From: Halorarum halophilum | GTDB lineage: Archaea; Halobacteriota; Halobacteria; Halobacteriales; Haloferacaceae | DNA length: 64,000 nucleotides | Assembly (NCBI RefSeq): GCF_013401515.1 | Contig: NZ_CP058531.1 | Location: forward strand, 62,001-126,000 | Reading direction: 5' to 3' | Part shown: positions 63,515 through 64,000 of the stretch, piece by piece | How the letters are laid out: every line of letters starts with the position of its first letter | Position numbering within the stretch: the stretch's first letter is position 1 | Translations under genes and position numbers: made by a program | The notes under the pieces: generated by a model | The model's input: only the letters and a program-made list of their open reading frames with translations | The model's database searches: none | What the model was told of the DNA's origin: nothing

Positions 63515-64000
63515 TCAGTCCACGAGTTCTCGATAGCGCTTTCGAATCGTGAGCGGCGTCACGTCAGCCACGTCAGCGAGTTCGGTCTGCGTAATCTGTT
63601 CACCGACTTCCTGCCCGGCCAAGTACACACAGGCCGCTGCGACCCCCTTCGGATTCCGCCCGTTCATAAGCCCCTCAGCGTCCGCACACTGGAGTAGGTC
63701 TCGGGCCCGACGTTCGATGTCGTCGGAGGCATCGACGGCGGACGTGAGTCGTGGAACGAACTCACGAGGACGACGTGGCCCTGCTTCAAGGCCAAGTTCC
63801 TGGTTCAGCACTCGATAGCCGAGCTTCACCTTCGACTCGTCGCACCGTGCCACCTCGGCAACCTCGCCGAGTGTTCGCGTGTAGCCATCACATCGACACG
63901 CCGCGTACAAGCATCCAGCAGCGATCGTTTCGATCGCCCGGCCACGGATCAGGTTCTCCTTCATCGCCTCCCGGTAGATTGCCGCGCTGCGTTCCGCCAC
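63515..64000 (-). CDS. tfb: Transcription factor B (TFB), C-terminal part, cut by window edge
   Basis: The frame runs off the right edge without a start codon. Both cyclin repeats are intact: LIRGRAIETIAAGCLYAACR and TLGEVAEVARCDESKVKLGY in the first, NPKGVAAACVYLAGQEVGEQ and ELADVADVTPLTIRKRYREL in the second. TFB recruits RNA polymerase to TATA-TBP. Haloarchaea have many TFB paralogues, and this one is the closest relative of the wrecked copy at 32770. Confidence 0.88.
   Translation of the reverse strand: MAERSAAIYREAMKENLIRGRAIETIAAGCLYAACRCDGYTRTLGEVAEVARCDESKVKLGYRVLNQELGLEAGPRRPREFVPRLTSAVDASDDIERRARDLLQCADAEGLMNGRNPKGVAAACVYLAGQEVGEQITQTELADVADVTPLTIRKRYRELVD

Noticed and set aside
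1-64000. CRISPR array, complete insertion sequence or rRNA/tRNA gene
   Set aside because: None was found by reading. The repeats at 28.3-31.4 kb vary in spacing and orientation and are not CRISPR, and no transposase motif or terminal inverted repeats were seen.

Overview
The window is haloarchaeal DNA. It carries an Orc1/Cdc6 initiator, archaeal TFB genes, HalX response regulators, HalOD1 domains, archaellin/pilin-like leaders, leaderless starts with TATA boxes about 25-30 bp upstream, acidic proteins and GC-rich codon use. An orc1/cdc6 gene inside a repeat array, a parA-type partition operon with its own repeats, a tyrosine recombinase and many decayed genes point to a large plasmid, chromid or integrated element rather than core chromosome.

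Layout. 0-4 kb: pilin-like secreted or membrane proteins. 4-9 kb: small HalOD1 and zinc-binding proteins, a lipoprotein zinc protease, a 46-residue membrane protein and decayed DNA. 9.1-12.2 kb: a SipW-type signal peptidase operon with two putative substrates and a DUF5305-type membrane protein. 12.3-17.6 kb: an operon that looks like a complete stressosome (RsbR-, RsbS- and RsbT-like proteins and an ATPase-phosphatase fusion), joined to a PAS histidine kinase and HalX regulators. 18-24 kb: a DNA polymerase B pseudogene, a CoiA-like nuclease and an integrase. 24-31.4 kb: partition and replication, with ParA and partner, iterons, and nine copies of an origin-recognition-like repeat around orc1/cdc6. 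27.3 kb: two truncated DUF6293-type regulators meet head to head at a palindrome. 31.7-34.3 kb: PadR regulator, two zinc micro-proteins and a wrecked TFB fused to an HTH fragment.

37.4-63.3 kb is a catabolic island. It has five amidohydrolase_2 genes (three intact), three small Rieske ferredoxins, MFS transporters, two aldo/keto reductases, a dispersed carbohydrate-type ABC importer, an enolase-superfamily dehydratase, an RnfC/PduS-like flavoprotein, a small ferredoxin and an IclR regulator. Remnants of hydantoinase, Gfo/Idh/MocA oxidoreductase, UspA, epimerase and a second IclR gene lie between them. Amidohydrolase and Rieske genes are paired three times, and no oxygenase large subunit is visible. 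A second TFB gene runs off the right edge.

The two most interesting systems are the archaeal stressosome-to-HalX operon and the repeated amidohydrolase/Rieske module. All assignments are from reading the sequence; no database search was run.
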